From the NCBI RefSeq assembly GCF_004359215.1, contig NW_027152195.1:378282-442281 (forward strand): 64,000 bases of DNA, written 5' to 3'. This DNA comes from Bremia lactucae. Taxonomy: Eukaryota > Oomycota > Peronosporomycetes > Peronosporales > Peronosporaceae. This document shows positions 9,909-21,159 of the stretch, one piece after another; the stretch's first letter is position 1, and each line of letters starts with the position of its first letter. Under the pieces are notes generated by a model. The model had not been told where the DNA came from, did not search any database, and was given only the letters and a program-made list of their open reading frames with translations. A program made the translations under genes and the position numbers.

Positions 9909-11183
9909 CTACAATTGAAAATTCGAGTCAGAGTTCTTTAGAGCTCGTAGCAGAGCAATACCCTGTTCATCCTTGGTGTAAGACGACCAGACTAAGTCAG
10001 TAATAGGCGACACGATAGTCGTTAAGTGAGAGAGCTCATAATCCGGCCTGCTTGATAACGCATCGGCCAAAGCATTCTGCTTGCCAGGCTTATACTTCAC
10101 ATCGAAGTTGTATTCGGCGAAAAAGGATAGCCATCGATCCATTCGCTGTGAGAGATGGGGCGACTTAGTCGCCGTGCGTAATGCGCGTGATATGTATATA
10201 TCACAAACGACTTAGAGCCGAGCAAATGAACTCTAGAGTTGACGAGAGCATACTTCATAGCAAGTAACTCTTTGTCATGAATTAGACTCGAACGCAATAA
10301 CACGTTCACGCCCATCAACATCTGTTTGTAACAGAGCACTGCCAATGGCAAAATCCGAAGCGTCACAGACGACACTGAAACGTCAATTTGGATTTGGCAG
10401 TGCCAGAATCGGGGCATGGATAAGACTATCCTTAACTGCTCGAAAAACATTATTTTCGGTGCTAGTCCAGCACCATTCTGTATCCTTTTTAAGGAGATTA
10501 GATAATGGCCTAGCCATATCATCGTAATTTTCGCTATATTTATGTAAATAATTGGCGAGACCCAACGGCTTACGCGAATCCTTTTGGTTTTTAGGAACCG
10601 GCCAATCTACTATGGCTTTTACATTAGCGGGGATCGCTCTAAGGCCTCGATTTCCAATGAAGCATCCTAAAAAAGGAATTTCATCTGCGCCAAAAATGCA
10701 TTTAGATGCATTGGCATACAATTTGTTTGTGCGCATGCACTCGAGCACTGCTCTTGGGGTGCTAACCGCTGTTAGCGGGATATCACTAACTCGCATGAGC
10801 AATTGGTAGTAACCATCGACTAAGTCCAATGCACTGTACATTGTACATGTCACCATATTGTTCTGAAGAACATCCTTTCTAGGAATGGGGGTTTGTGCTG
10901 GTATAGTGGCAGCATTAAGCTTATTTTAAGCATGTACAATGCGCCATTTACCATTTGGCTTTTTGACACATAATGTCGGTGTCGAATGAGTAGATTTTCT
11001 CTCTCGTACCATTCCAGCCTCGTGCTTAGCACGGATGAAATCGTCAATGACGTCACACTGCTCCCTTAGTAAAGGCCATTGTCTTGTTTCACAGTATTTG
11101 GTTCCCGGAACTAATTCAATTTTTTTTTCATGACGAACACCTCTATCCGGAGGTAAAAAAGATGGTGGGTTATTACATACCAC
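9909..11183 (-). pseudogene. Reverse transcriptase and RNase H of family B (B1)
   Basis: RT starts with LVPGTKYCETRQWPL and KKPNGKWRIVHA (10926-11183), then SALDLVDGYYQLLMRVSDIP and LTAVSTP. The next residues are RAVLECMRTNKLYANASKC, so about 60 residues holding the QGLSNAP and Y/F-x-DD catalytic motifs are missing without breaking the frame (join near 10760). The thumb EIPFLGCFIGNRGLRA and the connection follow. RNase H reads SVVCDASDFAIGSALLQ, the ELLAMKYALV helix and the end RMDRWLSFFAEYNF with YKPGKQNALADALSSRPDY (9909-10522), over three frames. The protein cannot polymerise DNA. Confidence 0.8.
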
Positions 11184-11189
11184 ATCTTG

Positions 11190-11540
11190 GAATTCCTTAA
11201 TTAAGGAATAAAAGGGATCCGTAGGATCTTTAAGGATCGATGACCCATTCCGCGCACTTAGTGCATCTGTTGTGTCATCCAGGACAGCTTCGTCCAGAAG
11301 TGACTATGAGTTTAACTCATTCATATGTCGAATGACCACCAACTTAGATAAGTCGCCAACCTTTTAAGGTTCGGTCGCACTTATCGATAGACATTTCGTC
11401 TAGCTCTAAAAGAGCATGTAACGCAACGAACATTGAGCGAGAAGTTAGCCTTGCGGCGTTCCGTTGCGTTAGGGCACCGGTAGGGAACATTCTTCGTCGT
11501 CTCGTGATGCTTGCAACCATTTTCGCACATAGCCTTGGTC
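11190..11540 (-). pseudogene. Protease-RT linker of family B (B1)
   Basis: Minus-strand residues such as PTGALTQRNAARLTSRSMFVA and LHALLELDEMS (about 11390-11480), then LKDPTDPFYSLIKEFQDVV leading into RT. This is the pol segment upstream of RT in oomycete-type gypsy elements. Frameshifted. It holds a perfect 18-nt palindrome at 11192-11209 (arm ATTCCTTAA). Confidence 0.45.
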
Positions 11541-11544
11541 AATT

Positions 11545-12048
11545 TTAATTTAATGTCTTGGAAATCTTTACTGGCTTACAATCCTGCATGCTGTACTTGG
11601 TCAAAAACGACTGCAAGAACTTGGTTTGTCGCATTGAGACATCACTCGACTTGCCATTTCGCTCGACTTACATACCGAGACATGACTTGAGCTCGCCTGA
11701 GTTAGAGATCTCAAACCGCTTGCTCCTAGCACGCTTGGTCGCCTCGATTAAGGCCATACTTTTGCGCGCGAAGATCAGATCGTCCACGTAGATAACCACA
11801 AAAAATAGCAGCCGTGTCATCGCGTTTGACGTGCACGCAGCTGTTCATTTCGCACTTGGCAAATCCAATCTTGCGGATGAATTCATTGATCGTCTGATTG
11901 CGCATTCGAGGAGACTGCTTGAGTCCATTTAGCGCACGCTTGAGCTTGCACACATGGTCCGAACACTTGACACTGACAAAGCCTCCAGTTGTTTCATTTT
12001 AGTCTCTTTATCCAGTAGTCCGTTTAGAAAAGCTGTCTTGACGTCCAT
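11545..12048 (-). pseudogene. Copia reverse transcriptase fragment (G)
   Basis: Reads DVKTAFLNGLLDKE next to the gag join, then VCKLKRALNGLKQSPRMRNQ and INEFIRKIGFAKCEMNSCV (11726-11953). In another frame it reads the polymerase motif IYVDDLIFA (about 11770-11800) and SKRFEISDSGELKSCLGM. The YVDD catalytic box is present but the frame is broken. Confidence 0.75.
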
Positions 12049-12750
12049 TCAATGCAACACCAGACCGTGCTGGGAATGAGCCATCTTGCCGCAGTAGTTG
12101 CACGCGTCAGTCTTCTTTCCCGGCCACCAACTGCAATTCTTGTAGTTTAACATAAATGCCTGGCCAACCACGGCTACATCGCTGTCTTGCCCCTTGCGCT
12201 TCTTGACCTCGTGAAGCAACAAAAACGTCACTAGCTCCCAAGTCGTCATGTCGGCTCGCGACTCCAACGCCGTAATCAGGAACTGGTACGACTCGCTCAC
12301 TCTCCCTATCACCAAGTCATCTTCAATGACCAGAGCGCCAGTCGCGTCGAGCTGCTCCGCCAGTGTCTCGAGCTTGTTGATATGCGCGTACACATCGTTA
12401 CATTCCACCATCATAGCGGCGAAGAAATGCCGACGAACAAAGAGCTTGTTTGTGAGGCTCTTCTTCTCGAAGTGGTCTTCCAAAATTGACCATGCATCAA
12501 ATGCCCCACTAGCCGAGCGTCCCGACGGTAGCTGCGAGTCCTCTGTCGAGAGGCATATCGCGACCATTGCCTTACGAGACGTCCGCTTCTCTGTCGCTTG
12601 GTCCAACACCGTCAGGAAGCTCTCGAACTTTACTTCGCCGCAGTCACCCTCCCACAGGCCACGCTCCTCGAGCACCATCTGCATCTTGGATTTTCAAGTG
12701 TGGAAGTTGGTTCCATTAGACTTGTCGATTTGGGTCGAAGACGAATTCAT
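12049..12750 (-). pseudogene. Copia gag (G), one nonsense codon
   Basis: Gag with a UBN2-type domain. The frame opens at an ATG at 12750 (MNSSSTQIDKSNGTNFHT), meets a TGA where other copies have Trp, then stays open for 211 codons (12049-12684). Visible blocks are FDAWSILEDHFEKKSLTNK, FFAAMMVECNDVYAHINKL and the zinc-knuckle remnant CNYCGKMAHSQH. The knuckle lacks its last cysteine because of the deletion that joins gag to RT. Otherwise well preserved, which suggests a fairly recent element. Confidence 0.75.
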
Positions 12751-12799
12751 GGCGGCAGAAGCAGAGTAGGTAGCGGCGGCGGCAAAATTGAACGAGCTT

Positions 12800-12810
12800 G
12801 GCTCATAACC
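12800..12810 (-). other. Copia primer-binding site (G)
   Basis: GGTTATGAGCC on the minus strand, 50 nt before the gag ATG. Perfect complement to the core of an initiator Met tRNA anticodon arm (GGCUCAUAACC). Confidence 0.6.
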
Positions 12811-12920
12811 TAAAGAAAAGGGCACATGGGCTGTAGGATGCAGATTGCAAAGAGAATATGTTATGGTGCTTAGTTCGTAATCTCTATTAATACCTCTAAG
12901 CCAATGATTACCTAGGAAGC

Positions 12921-12943
12921 TTCTGGAACCTTCTCGAAGCTTT
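12921..12943. promoter_or_regulatory. Heat shock element-like array in copia LTR
   Basis: Four perfect alternating pentamers, TTCnnGAAnnTTCnnGAA, followed by a near-fifth (TTT). This is the consensus bound by heat shock factor trimers. It lies about 110 nt upstream of the primer-binding site, inside the presumed U3 region. Binding is inferred from the motif only. Confidence 0.55.
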
Positions 12944-12946
12944 CAA

Positions 12947-12954
12947 TGACGTCA
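12947..12954. promoter_or_regulatory. TGACGTCA bZIP palindrome
   Basis: Perfect CRE-type octamer 3 bp from the heat-shock-type array. The related LTR at 48787-49020 has three such octamers. Confidence 0.45.
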
Positions 12955-13079
12955 AAACCGCCGTCCGAAAACCACCTTTGGACAATCTCCGTTGAATAAA
13001 TATACAGGTAGACCATTACCAGTACCTACCCGGTAACGTTGCTGCCCGTGGCACTCCCTAAACATCAAGAAATGGTACT

Positions 13080-13595
13080 CAACGGTTAGATCTGTTGTGA
13101 CAGCAGCATTTACATGTTGCTAGCAAGCCGACGCTTCGCGTCAACCCAAAAGCTGAAAGATCGAAAACTTTAAGCTTAAGGTGGTCGAAGGCGACTCCCT
13201 CTTATGATGGTTCGTCGAATTAAACGACGCCACGGAAGCTCACCGCATCAATAACGATGCGACAAAAGTGAAATTTGGCGTGTCCAACTAAGCCAGACGT
13301 GCCAAATCTTGGGCCCTATGGCTCAAGTTTCACGACCCATATGTGTTCGGGTTGTATGAGGTCTTTAAGACCCGACTCAGGCAAACGAGCCACCAGGTGC
13401 CGAGTTCAAGGCTCAAGCAGAGCTCCTGGATTTGAAGCAGGACAAGCATGACCTTCACGCATGCGCTCATAATACACGATACCTTGCAAGCTGTTTTATG
13501 GAGTCATCCAATAAATGAAAAAACAAAGGTAGCTGTGTTAATTAAAGGTCTTGCAGACGGTCCTGTCAAGACTCACCTAAATTACCTCATCTGGT
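13080..13595 (+). pseudogene. Gypsy gag fragment, family D
   Basis: Plus-strand frames give KLKVVEGDSLL, FVELNDATEAHRINND, then AKSWALWLKFHDPYVFGLYE and KTKVAVLIKGLADGPVKTHL. These are blocks of a retrotransposon gag domain. The decayed gag of the family D element at 55.2-55.5 kb (minus) matches it. Several frameshifts. It ends where family D LTR sequence begins. Confidence 0.6.
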
Positions 13596-13599
13596 AATA

Positions 13600-13935
13600 T
13601 TGACCGATAACACATTACTTCTATTGATTGGTTGATTTAAATACAAATAAACTTTAGAAATCGTCCACGACACGATTAGGCAGTGCGCGAGGAGGCGCTT
13701 TGCATAGTTAGTTATTAATGTATACAACAGATAGAAGATCGTTACCAAATAACTTCATATATTCATTTAGATCTAGTTTTCTCAATACTAAAGCCTTAGT
13801 ATCGACCTCTGGTAGCTAAGATCTCTTAGCTACTTGCATTCCTCTGCATGTCGGTGTACGCGAAGTAATCAAGGCACCTCACCTTCACTGTTATCAGTCT
13901 GGGTTGGCTAGTGGTATTGTCAGTCCTAGCGGAAT
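13600..13935 (+). repeat. Family D LTR, partial
   Basis: Matches the reverse complement of 55860-56110. Shared blocks include CGAAGTAATCAAGGCACC, the segment with TTCACTGTTATCAG, and GCGCGAGGAGGCGC. Orientation is plus, opposite to the family D element on the right side. Confidence 0.5.
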
Positions 13936-14357
13936 GTGCCTCGTTACATCAATGACACCCCACAAATTAAGTTTATATTAAGTAATGACCAATCAGAGTA
14001 AACATTCGGCACCCTTCCAAACATACACAAACTTGGTACATTCTTTGTCCTCGCATCCGCTTAATGTTTTCAAGCAACGCGTTTCACGCGTTGCGGAAAA
14101 CGAATTCTCTTTGTCCTATTTGACAGATTTCAAATATGTATAATATTGCTCTTGGATTGGTGAATGTCAGAATAGACATTTGCAAGCCGAAGCAATATCG
14201 TAGAATATGACTCGATTGCGATTGTACCATGATAAAGTTAGTTTATGCGGACATCGAACTCATTTACTACGTGACTGGATTGGAATTGATGTGAAGCGGC
14301 CATCCACACTCAAGCCAGACTTATGACGCAAACCCGCTTCATAATTAGTATGTCAAC
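13936..14357. other. Noncoding, unassigned
   Basis: No gene seen. Contains a perfect 8-bp hairpin at 14074-14094 (arm GCAACGCG, 5-nt loop) of the kind that is common in family D. Confidence 0.3.
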
Positions 14358-15013
14358 ATGTCCACCCAATCAACACCGGCTGACGGATCAAGTGTAGGCG
14401 ATCAAACACTCAATCTGATAGCGCCTCCAAAGTTAATTTCGGAGATAACTCAATTGCCAAAGTTAGAACCGAAACGGTTCTTGCGTGATCTGCGTAGAGA
14501 CAATGACAAGCAGGTTGATGTATTTGTCACAGATGACAAGTACGTGGCCGATATTCGGTCGGTAATAGTTTTTCTGGGAACGAGCGGGTTCTCAGCAGAT
14601 CATCGATGGACGAAAGTGTCCTCGATGAGAAGACTTGGATTGAACGTTTTACGTCCCAATCCTGGGAGTCCTTAGATACAAATCCTTTATATAAAGATTT
14701 GATCGACTTCAAGGATGTATTCCCTGAATCCGTACCGTGCGAGTTGCCTTAGGATAAATGCACTCGACACAAAATCGAACTGATACCAGGTTCGAAATAC
14801 TTTGTCATGAAGCTGCAGCCATTGCCTCGTGAACAAGTATTAGCGATCGGCAAATTCTTTGCCGATCGCTTTGCAGCGGGCCATTTGAGGGAGTCAATCT
14901 CCCCACATAGCTCTCCGACCTTCTGTCTGCGTAAAAGGACAGGAGGGTGGCGGATTGCTGCTGCCGTTAGGGCTGGTTTCAGGCAGGTAATGCGCACGAA
15001 TAGGTTGCGATAG
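14358..15013 (+). pseudogene. Family D pol fragment (linker and RT start)
   Basis: A 105-codon frame (14358-14675) with LNLIAPPKLISEITQLPK. RT then starts in other frames: DLIDFKDVFPESVPCELP, KIELIPGSKYFVMKLQPLP, EQVLAIGKFFADRFAAGHL and SPTFCLRKRTGGWRI. It matches 53426-53968 (minus). At 14842-14870 the coding sequence forms a perfect 13-bp-stem hairpin. The homologous site in the other copy is imperfect. RT breaks off at about 14960. Confidence 0.7.
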
Positions 15014-16480
15014 AAAGAGGTGCCTGAGCGCATAGTAATGCGATTGCGTCTAATTGAACCGTATAGTATCAGTAGGTGCTCTCGCACAGCGTTAGTCGGC
15101 AACAAGCCCCTTTTTAACGTCGTACAGGTGCCAAACCGATCGTTAATGCTGAGCAGCATTCTCCAAAGGCTTATCGAATGTACCGTCCCAACATTTTCGA
15201 AATTTAAAGACGCTCAATGCCGTCTCCCCCGGGGTACCGGCTCGGAAACTCCGAAGCGGCGGTTGTCGCGGTTGTTCGTCGATGACGCCGTTCAGAACTT
15301 TTGTTTGTCAATGCGCATCAGCTAAGCTTTACCGGAGATGAAATACCCGCTCTCATACCACCCCCAGTGAGTCGCCTCGTATTAACAGAAAGAGTCGCAA
15401 GCGTAGTTAGATGCAGAGTTATGCGAGTGAGAAAGCAACGGCATGGTTGCCGCTGGAGCAGCGAGCAAGCTTGCGTGTCGTACTGCCGTGATGCAGCAGC
15501 TTTGCCGTTTAATAGTTTACTAGAAAGTGTTGGAACTAACGGCAAAATTGAATTCGTAAACATGAGAGTACTGCGAAACTAAACCGGCAGCCGAAGATGT
15601 CGTAGCGTTTAAATATGTGTTTTTTTATGCTTGCCAATTGTATCCACATAAGCTGTCGTGCATGCAAATGCACCGATAAAGGGATAGCATAGAGAACTGA
15701 GTTTTTTTTATTACCATCGTGCCAACTTCGATGCCGTATACTTAAAAATACGCTGTTTTAAAGTTCGTGGTTGAGTCGGCATTTGACTGAGCACACTTAA
15801 AACTTGCAGCCTCCCTCTCATTAAAAACAAAAATCTATCAAAGTTTGTGTGTGTTTGTAAGGCTTATAAGTATGTGTTTTCTAGCTGAGGTTTTACTTAA
15901 TATAAAATTGATTCTGAGGTGCCGTTAACACTTCCCTAATTTTATGTTTTTTTCATATTTTTGTCTTATAGGAAATATTCTTTATTCCTCTCACAGGAAA
16001 TATTATTATTGGAACGTTACACCCGTTTCACCGAGGATAATGTCATCCGCCTTATCCAGATCGAGCTCCATAAAGGTCTCGACAGAGTCGAAATTGAAAG
16101 CGGATCCTTCGGTCCGCTACGATTCGTTGAATAAGACAATTTACCAGCTGCCAACTTTACAGCTACTGCCTCATTCGAAGTCTTTGTATTTTTAAGTACC
16201 TTAAAGGCCTTTTAGCTCTTTGGCTACTGTGACGGAGTTACGAAATATGACTTTACGCGCGTATTCTAAATCAGAGGCTAATCTAAAACTTGTATATCTT
16301 TTCTTCCTCATGCATACAGCTGATGACTCTTCCGGAGACAATTCTGCAAGCTAGTGAAATATTTGTTGATATGTATACCATCAAAGCTTGTGGCCCCTGT
16401 GGTCTCAGTTCCCTGATTGTTTTTGGCTACATTTCTGAAAGGATATAATGACTCAAGCTTGTTCACCATTAGTATTTTGG
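15014..16480. other. Unassigned sequence
   Basis: About 1.5 kb without a recognisable gene. Open frames of 61-136 codons occur on both strands (for example 15301-15582 plus, 93 codons, basic and Cys-containing), but none shows a motif I know. Probably old repeat sequence between the family D and LINE fragments. Confidence 0.3.
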
Positions 16481-16540
16481 AACACGGTTAGGAAATGTCA
16501 TTAGTGGTATGCAGCAAGGGTTTGTACGTGGACGACAGAT

Positions 16541-18865
16541 GTGAAAACGGTGATGATGATGATAGCCATACTCGAGACTGCGGAGGACGATCCGGTGCAG
16601 ATCGTAGGGATGAGTCACGCAATTTACTGTTGGACTTTGCAAAGCGTACGACACGATGTCTCGGGAATTCCTGTTTGTAGCGCTCCCCCGTTCAGCTTTT
16701 CTTCGGCCTTTGCTTTATTGATCCGCAAACTTCACGTCGGCAGAACAGAACAATTCGATGTCAACGGGGAGCTTAAGCAACCGCAGGACGTGGTATCCGG
16801 GATCCGTCAAGGGTGTCCGCTCACTCCATTGTTCTTCCTGATTGCGGCGGAAGTCCTCGCAGTAGCGATCCAGCACGACGACCGAAATACCAGCATCACA
16901 CTAACGCAAGTGAGATGGGGCAAACATAAGTTTTCGGCGTTTGTGGACAACTCCACGGTTTTTCTACACGAGGCGCGCCAATTGCTACAGGCGCTCCACA
17001 TCGTGCAGCGGTTTAGCCGGCTATCGGGCTTAATTGTGCAATCGACGAAAAGCCACGTCATCTTTCTGAACACTGCAGTTAATCTCGCAACGTTTCATGA
17101 GGTGCATTTCCTCCAGCACGGGAACACGGTGCGGTACCTTGGCTATTCCGTAGAAGCTGGTCCCCTCACCGACGTGAATTGGTCCGCGCGTATTCGTAAC
17201 ATTGAGCAGCGTTTAGCTATTTCGACTCAGCTCGCGGCCAAAGTAGAGACATGGGTACTGCTTCTCAATGTCATCATGCTGCCGTCTATGCTCTATATAG
17301 CGTCTATATTTGAGACACCGTTGTGGGCTAGGCGACAGCGATTGAACTTGCAGAAGCAGTTCTAGTGGCGTCACTCCACAGATATAGCGTCCGGTCGTCA
17401 CAAGATCTTCTCAGCACTTTTATGCAGATCAAAACAAGCTGGTAGGGTAGGCTGGCCTCAACTTTTAGTGCGTGCAAAGTTAAAGGTTAAAACACGCAAT
17501 GCTTTAGCTCATCCAACGCCACGATATACACTCTATGGCTTGGCGGGCTTGGCAATTTCGTGGAGCAAGACCGGATGAATGGCTGACGTCTTACCGCGTC
17601 TAGCTTCCAGGAAGACATATTCGGATACCTAAACAGCACCTTACGTTTCTGCTCAGTCCGTGTTTACTGCCGGTTCGGCTTGAGGGAGCACAAGAGAGGG
17701 AAAGAATGAGGCAGCGCTAGACAACCTAAAATGGGGGGGTCGCTGGGTAACACCCGAGGATTGGGTCGTAGAGATTCCCAACCCGTTCTACCTCCGATCA
17801 TGAAGATGTCGCCGACTGAGAAAGCCTCCTGGCCCACGTACTCCTGGGACAAAAATCCGTGGATACAAACTGTCGGTGCACTTTTGACGATTGACACATA
17901 CGTCAAAATTCGGCCATGTGCGATTGCTGCCCTGAATGTGCATCGCATTGGGGACAAACGCACTCTTTCGTGATTACGACGACGGGAGCAACGTTGTATC
18001 GCCAAGCCATGCTCCGACGCTGGGGTCTCGCAATTCTGCTTGGATATAGAAGAATATCTACGTGTTCAGCCGGACGTTAAGCCGCGCATCCGCCGAGATT
18101 GACCCGCGAATACGACTGATTATATATCGCACCTTGTGGCACCGCGAAACGGGGCTGGGATCTGAACCCGGCGGGAGCAGCCAGATCAATCTGGAGCAAG
18201 AAAGCAATGGCACTATTGGCATCTCGCAGCGACCAACAGAGAGGATTTGTCCACGACACCCGACAGTCAGCGGCTGCATAGGCCCCACACCGCGGATGGT
18301 ATCGTATTCTATGCTCATCCGCTCCTTCACGGGTTCCCATGGAGCGTTTACGACTCCGTTGCGAACAAACACGTTTTCTTCGATCTCAAGAAACTACCGC
18401 TCATGAGATACAGAGGTTCCGACTATGCATTGGCTTCGACTGTGCAGATCCTTCAGGACTCCTAGCGGGACACCGCCTGGCACGCCGCACCATTACAACA
18501 ACTAACCCACGACGTGTGGGCCCATCGAAACGTACTCACGAAGTACCAAGTCTGGGTCGCGTACCGAAGCGCAATGAAGTAGCTCAATCAGGGATGGACG
18601 GCTGACAACAGCTGCCGCAAGCGGCCGTGCTATTGCGGAGAGAAGTGGAAACGGCACACATCTTTTGGACGTGACCAAGCGCGCAAGCCTGTCAGTAGCG
18701 TCTGCGTTACTCGACTTTTGATGCAACGCATCAGGGCGATAATCCAGCACGAGAACTTGTCTATTGAGCGAAGCGTCATCGTCTTCTGGGCAACCGGCAT
18801 GCGGCAACGTCGCGCTATTGGAAAGTGGGAGCTCGGTCGAGCCGACACCCACCTTAAGGGGGCGC
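16541..18865 (+). pseudogene. LINE (non-LTR) retrotransposon, 3' half
   Basis: The 274-codon frame at 16541-17365 holds non-LTR RT motifs: VSGIRQGCPLTPLFFLIAAE (motif B region) and KFSAFVDNSTVFL, where FVDN replaces the usual F/Y-A/V-DD, so one catalytic Asp is lost. SRLSGLIVQSTKSHVIFLN follows. The ORF then breaks, but the C-terminal region is readable: HSTDIASGRHKIFSALLC, FPWSVYDSVANKHVFFDLKK (18247-18465) and the Cys/His segment RKRPCYCGEKWKRH near 18610-18655. 5'-truncated, as is usual for LINEs. It ends at the family A LTR. Confidence 0.75.
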
Positions 18866-18869
18866 GGCT

Positions 18870-19383
18870 TGGAGGCGGGCGCTTTTATAGCAGCCACGCT
18901 CTAATGTGCGCATACCTTCAATCACAGTGAGAAAACGGTGTGACCGTCTTCTCTCGCGTGTAGTTGGTAATTGCGGGGCGCCTAAGCGACCTCACTCAAC
19001 GAACTAGGTACCTTAGGACAAGTGTCGTCACGGAAGCGGTTACCCTGCTTCACATGCGCGCTTGTTATCTAGGAAGGCGATTTACGACTGATGTATATTT
19101 GATTGAATTAAATAATAAAGCTTTTTGAACCAATGAATAGATAACATATCTGTAGATGTGCATCCCTAGTGGCGAGCGTATTGTACCTAATAACTTTGCT
19201 CGCAAATGACGCTAGACGTCATCCCTTTCAATGCGAATGCACCTATGTGCATCACATACACAAGGCTGAGTCGCTATATGCACCACATGTCCAAGTACTT
19301 CGCATGAAATAGCTGACCATCCCGTTTAGTATACAACGTGTACTTAATGTGTGTGCAACAAAGGGCAACTTTAGCCCGTTGCA
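18870..19383 (-). repeat. Family A LTR
   Basis: Begins TGGAGGCGGGCGC and ends TTTAGCCCGTTGCA, the same sequence and orientation as 22227-22740. The following bases resemble the family A polypurine region on the minus strand, so it may be a 3' LTR whose element is lost. No matching 5-bp duplication (CGGCT left, CTAGC right). Confidence 0.7.
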
Positions 19384-20789
19384 CTAGCCCATCTTTAAGA
19401 CTGAATTATAATTTTGTAAAATGTTTGATAGAGTACCAATATGAAGCTGCTCTCGCCAGCAGTTAATTCAACGAGTCCAGAAAATTAACCAGCTCCAACA
19501 CATGCGCTGCAAGTGCATCCACTTGATAAGGACAAGCTGAAGCCTTTACGGCGTAAAGAGGACATTAAGGCGTCGAAAGCATACAAATTAGCCGCTGCGA
19601 ACTGTGTCAGCAATATTAGTAGTCGATGCGATAGCGTGGAGTAAATTGGCGGGACAAAACACTAGCTCGTCAAGCTAACGGCAAATGTTTTTCTACCGCG
19701 CAAAAGCCTTAATTTGATATAATCAACATGGTAATGCCATATGAAGTGCAGCTCCTCGAGAGTTTAACAAGAAGGGGAATTATAATTCGTTTGGAAAAGT
19801 GACTCATGAAGGAGGACGTGGACAAACCATCGGGGCGGAGAAAAACGTTTCAGAGAATATATTGGCTTTGCCCGAACACTGTGAACGACAGCAACGTTCA
19901 TGTTGTCGGCTTTACGTCGAAGACAAGGTCAAATATGCCTAGGACGGCAGCAAGTACGTTGTAGAAAGTGTGACTTCCACGAAGTACCCTCGTTTGATAT
20001 GGTACAAGGCAAATACAGTGACCGTGGCGCGTCAACGGCCGCGCACATATGCCTTTTATAAGCAGTTCCGCTCGCGCCTCATGAGCCAGATTCCGTTATT
20101 AATATTTGAAACACGCCCTTGTATCCCCAGATATCGACAGGCAACTATGATCAGGTCGGCAGCTAATTTTGAATGTCATATTATTGAATTGACTTCAAGC
20201 GATCAGATTACGCGAATTGTAAAAATAAACTGCCACAACGTTAGACGCTTAGGCTAGAGAGAAAGGACCAGAAGAGCGCACGAAGTTCGCCCAAGGTTTC
20301 TTAGATGTACATAGAAAGAGCCAACCTTATAAAACTTTAATTGAATAATCTCATGCCACAGCAGAAATATTTACAACACCCCACCAAGTCAATTCCTATT
20401 ACGACGGCAGAATGTTCGGTGACCACAGTCCCAAATAGTATCAACTATAGACAATCGGGAGATCTACGAGTCATGATTCTGGATGTTAAATATAGCACGT
20501 GCATCATTGGCGAAACAAATGAGCTAATAGACAGGCTTCCAGAACATTCCAGACCACCTGCAGCCATAAAAAGTAGGCTGCACATCGAGGACAATGCCAA
20601 CAATATCGACAAGCACCAATATTACGATTTTATGAATTTTATAGCTGAATTACATCTTCTCGCGCCGCGAAGTGGGCAGGGAATAGACACGTCAGTCCAA
20701 TTACATTAAGAAGCATCCGGATCACTTGTCAACCGGGGTTTGGGACAATTGGAAGCCATCGCCTAATGTAACGGGGCACCTTTACAACC
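19384..20789. other. Decayed coding sequence, unrecognised
   Basis: Two plus-strand open frames, 19970-20257 (95 codons; KYPRLIWYKANTVTVARQRP) and 20341-20709 (122 codons; SGDLRVMILDVKYSTCIIGE), follow a family A LTR. Many stops between them. I do not recognise either product. They could be the inside of a further retroelement. Confidence 0.3.
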
Positions 20790-21159
20790 TTCATCGATAA
20801 CAGTGAAGATGAGGTGCCTCAATTACTTCATGTACACGACGTGCAGGGAAAGGTTCTAAATAGATAAGAAGTCTTAGCTTCTTTAGGAAAAGTTAAGGCT
20901 TTAGAGTAGGAAAAGTAAAACTGTATTAATGTATTAAGTTCTTTCATGACTTACGATCTTATATCTACTAGCTCTACTATATTAATACCTAATCTGCAAT
21001 GCGCCTCCTTGCGCGACGCTTAATGTGTCTTGTAACAATTGCGGGTTTGATTTAGACATAACTCAATCAATCAATTCAATCAATAGAACTTATGTCTTAT
21101 TGCGTCAATATTACCAAATTTGAGGAGCAAATAGTCAAAATTAATGTAATATAATAATT

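Larger units (their letters stand above)
7415..11540 (-). mobile_element. Ty3/gypsy family B, copy B1
   Basis: Minus-strand gypsy element lacking gag. From right to left: protease-RT linker, reverse transcriptase, RNase H, integrase, chromodomain, then an antisense ORF on the plus strand, and at 7415-7435 a stem-loop that probably marks the LTR start. A second copy (B2) occupies 62018-64000 in the same orientation. Family B differs from A in sequence but has the same plan, including the antisense ORF. Confidence 0.75.
11545..13071 (-). mobile_element. Ty1/copia element G (deleted), minus strand
   Basis: LTR (about 12811-13071), primer-binding site (12800-12810), gag (12049-12750), then a jump at about 12048 straight to reverse transcriptase (11545-12048). 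Protease, integrase and most of RT are absent. The gag is of the same group as the copia piece at 48.6 kb. Confidence 0.7.
12811..13071 (-). repeat. Copia LTR (G) with stress-type motifs
   Basis: Probable 5' LTR of the gag-bearing copia, minus strand, starting TGTTTAGGGAG at about 13071. It holds a heat-shock-element pattern (12921-12943) and a TGACGTCA palindrome (12947-12954). Only one LTR is present, so the right border is a guess. Confidence 0.5.

Noticed and set aside
18865..19388. Target-site duplication for the LTR at 18870-19383
   Set aside because: The flanking pentamers CGGCT and CTAGC do not match; the right side looks like internal element sequence instead.
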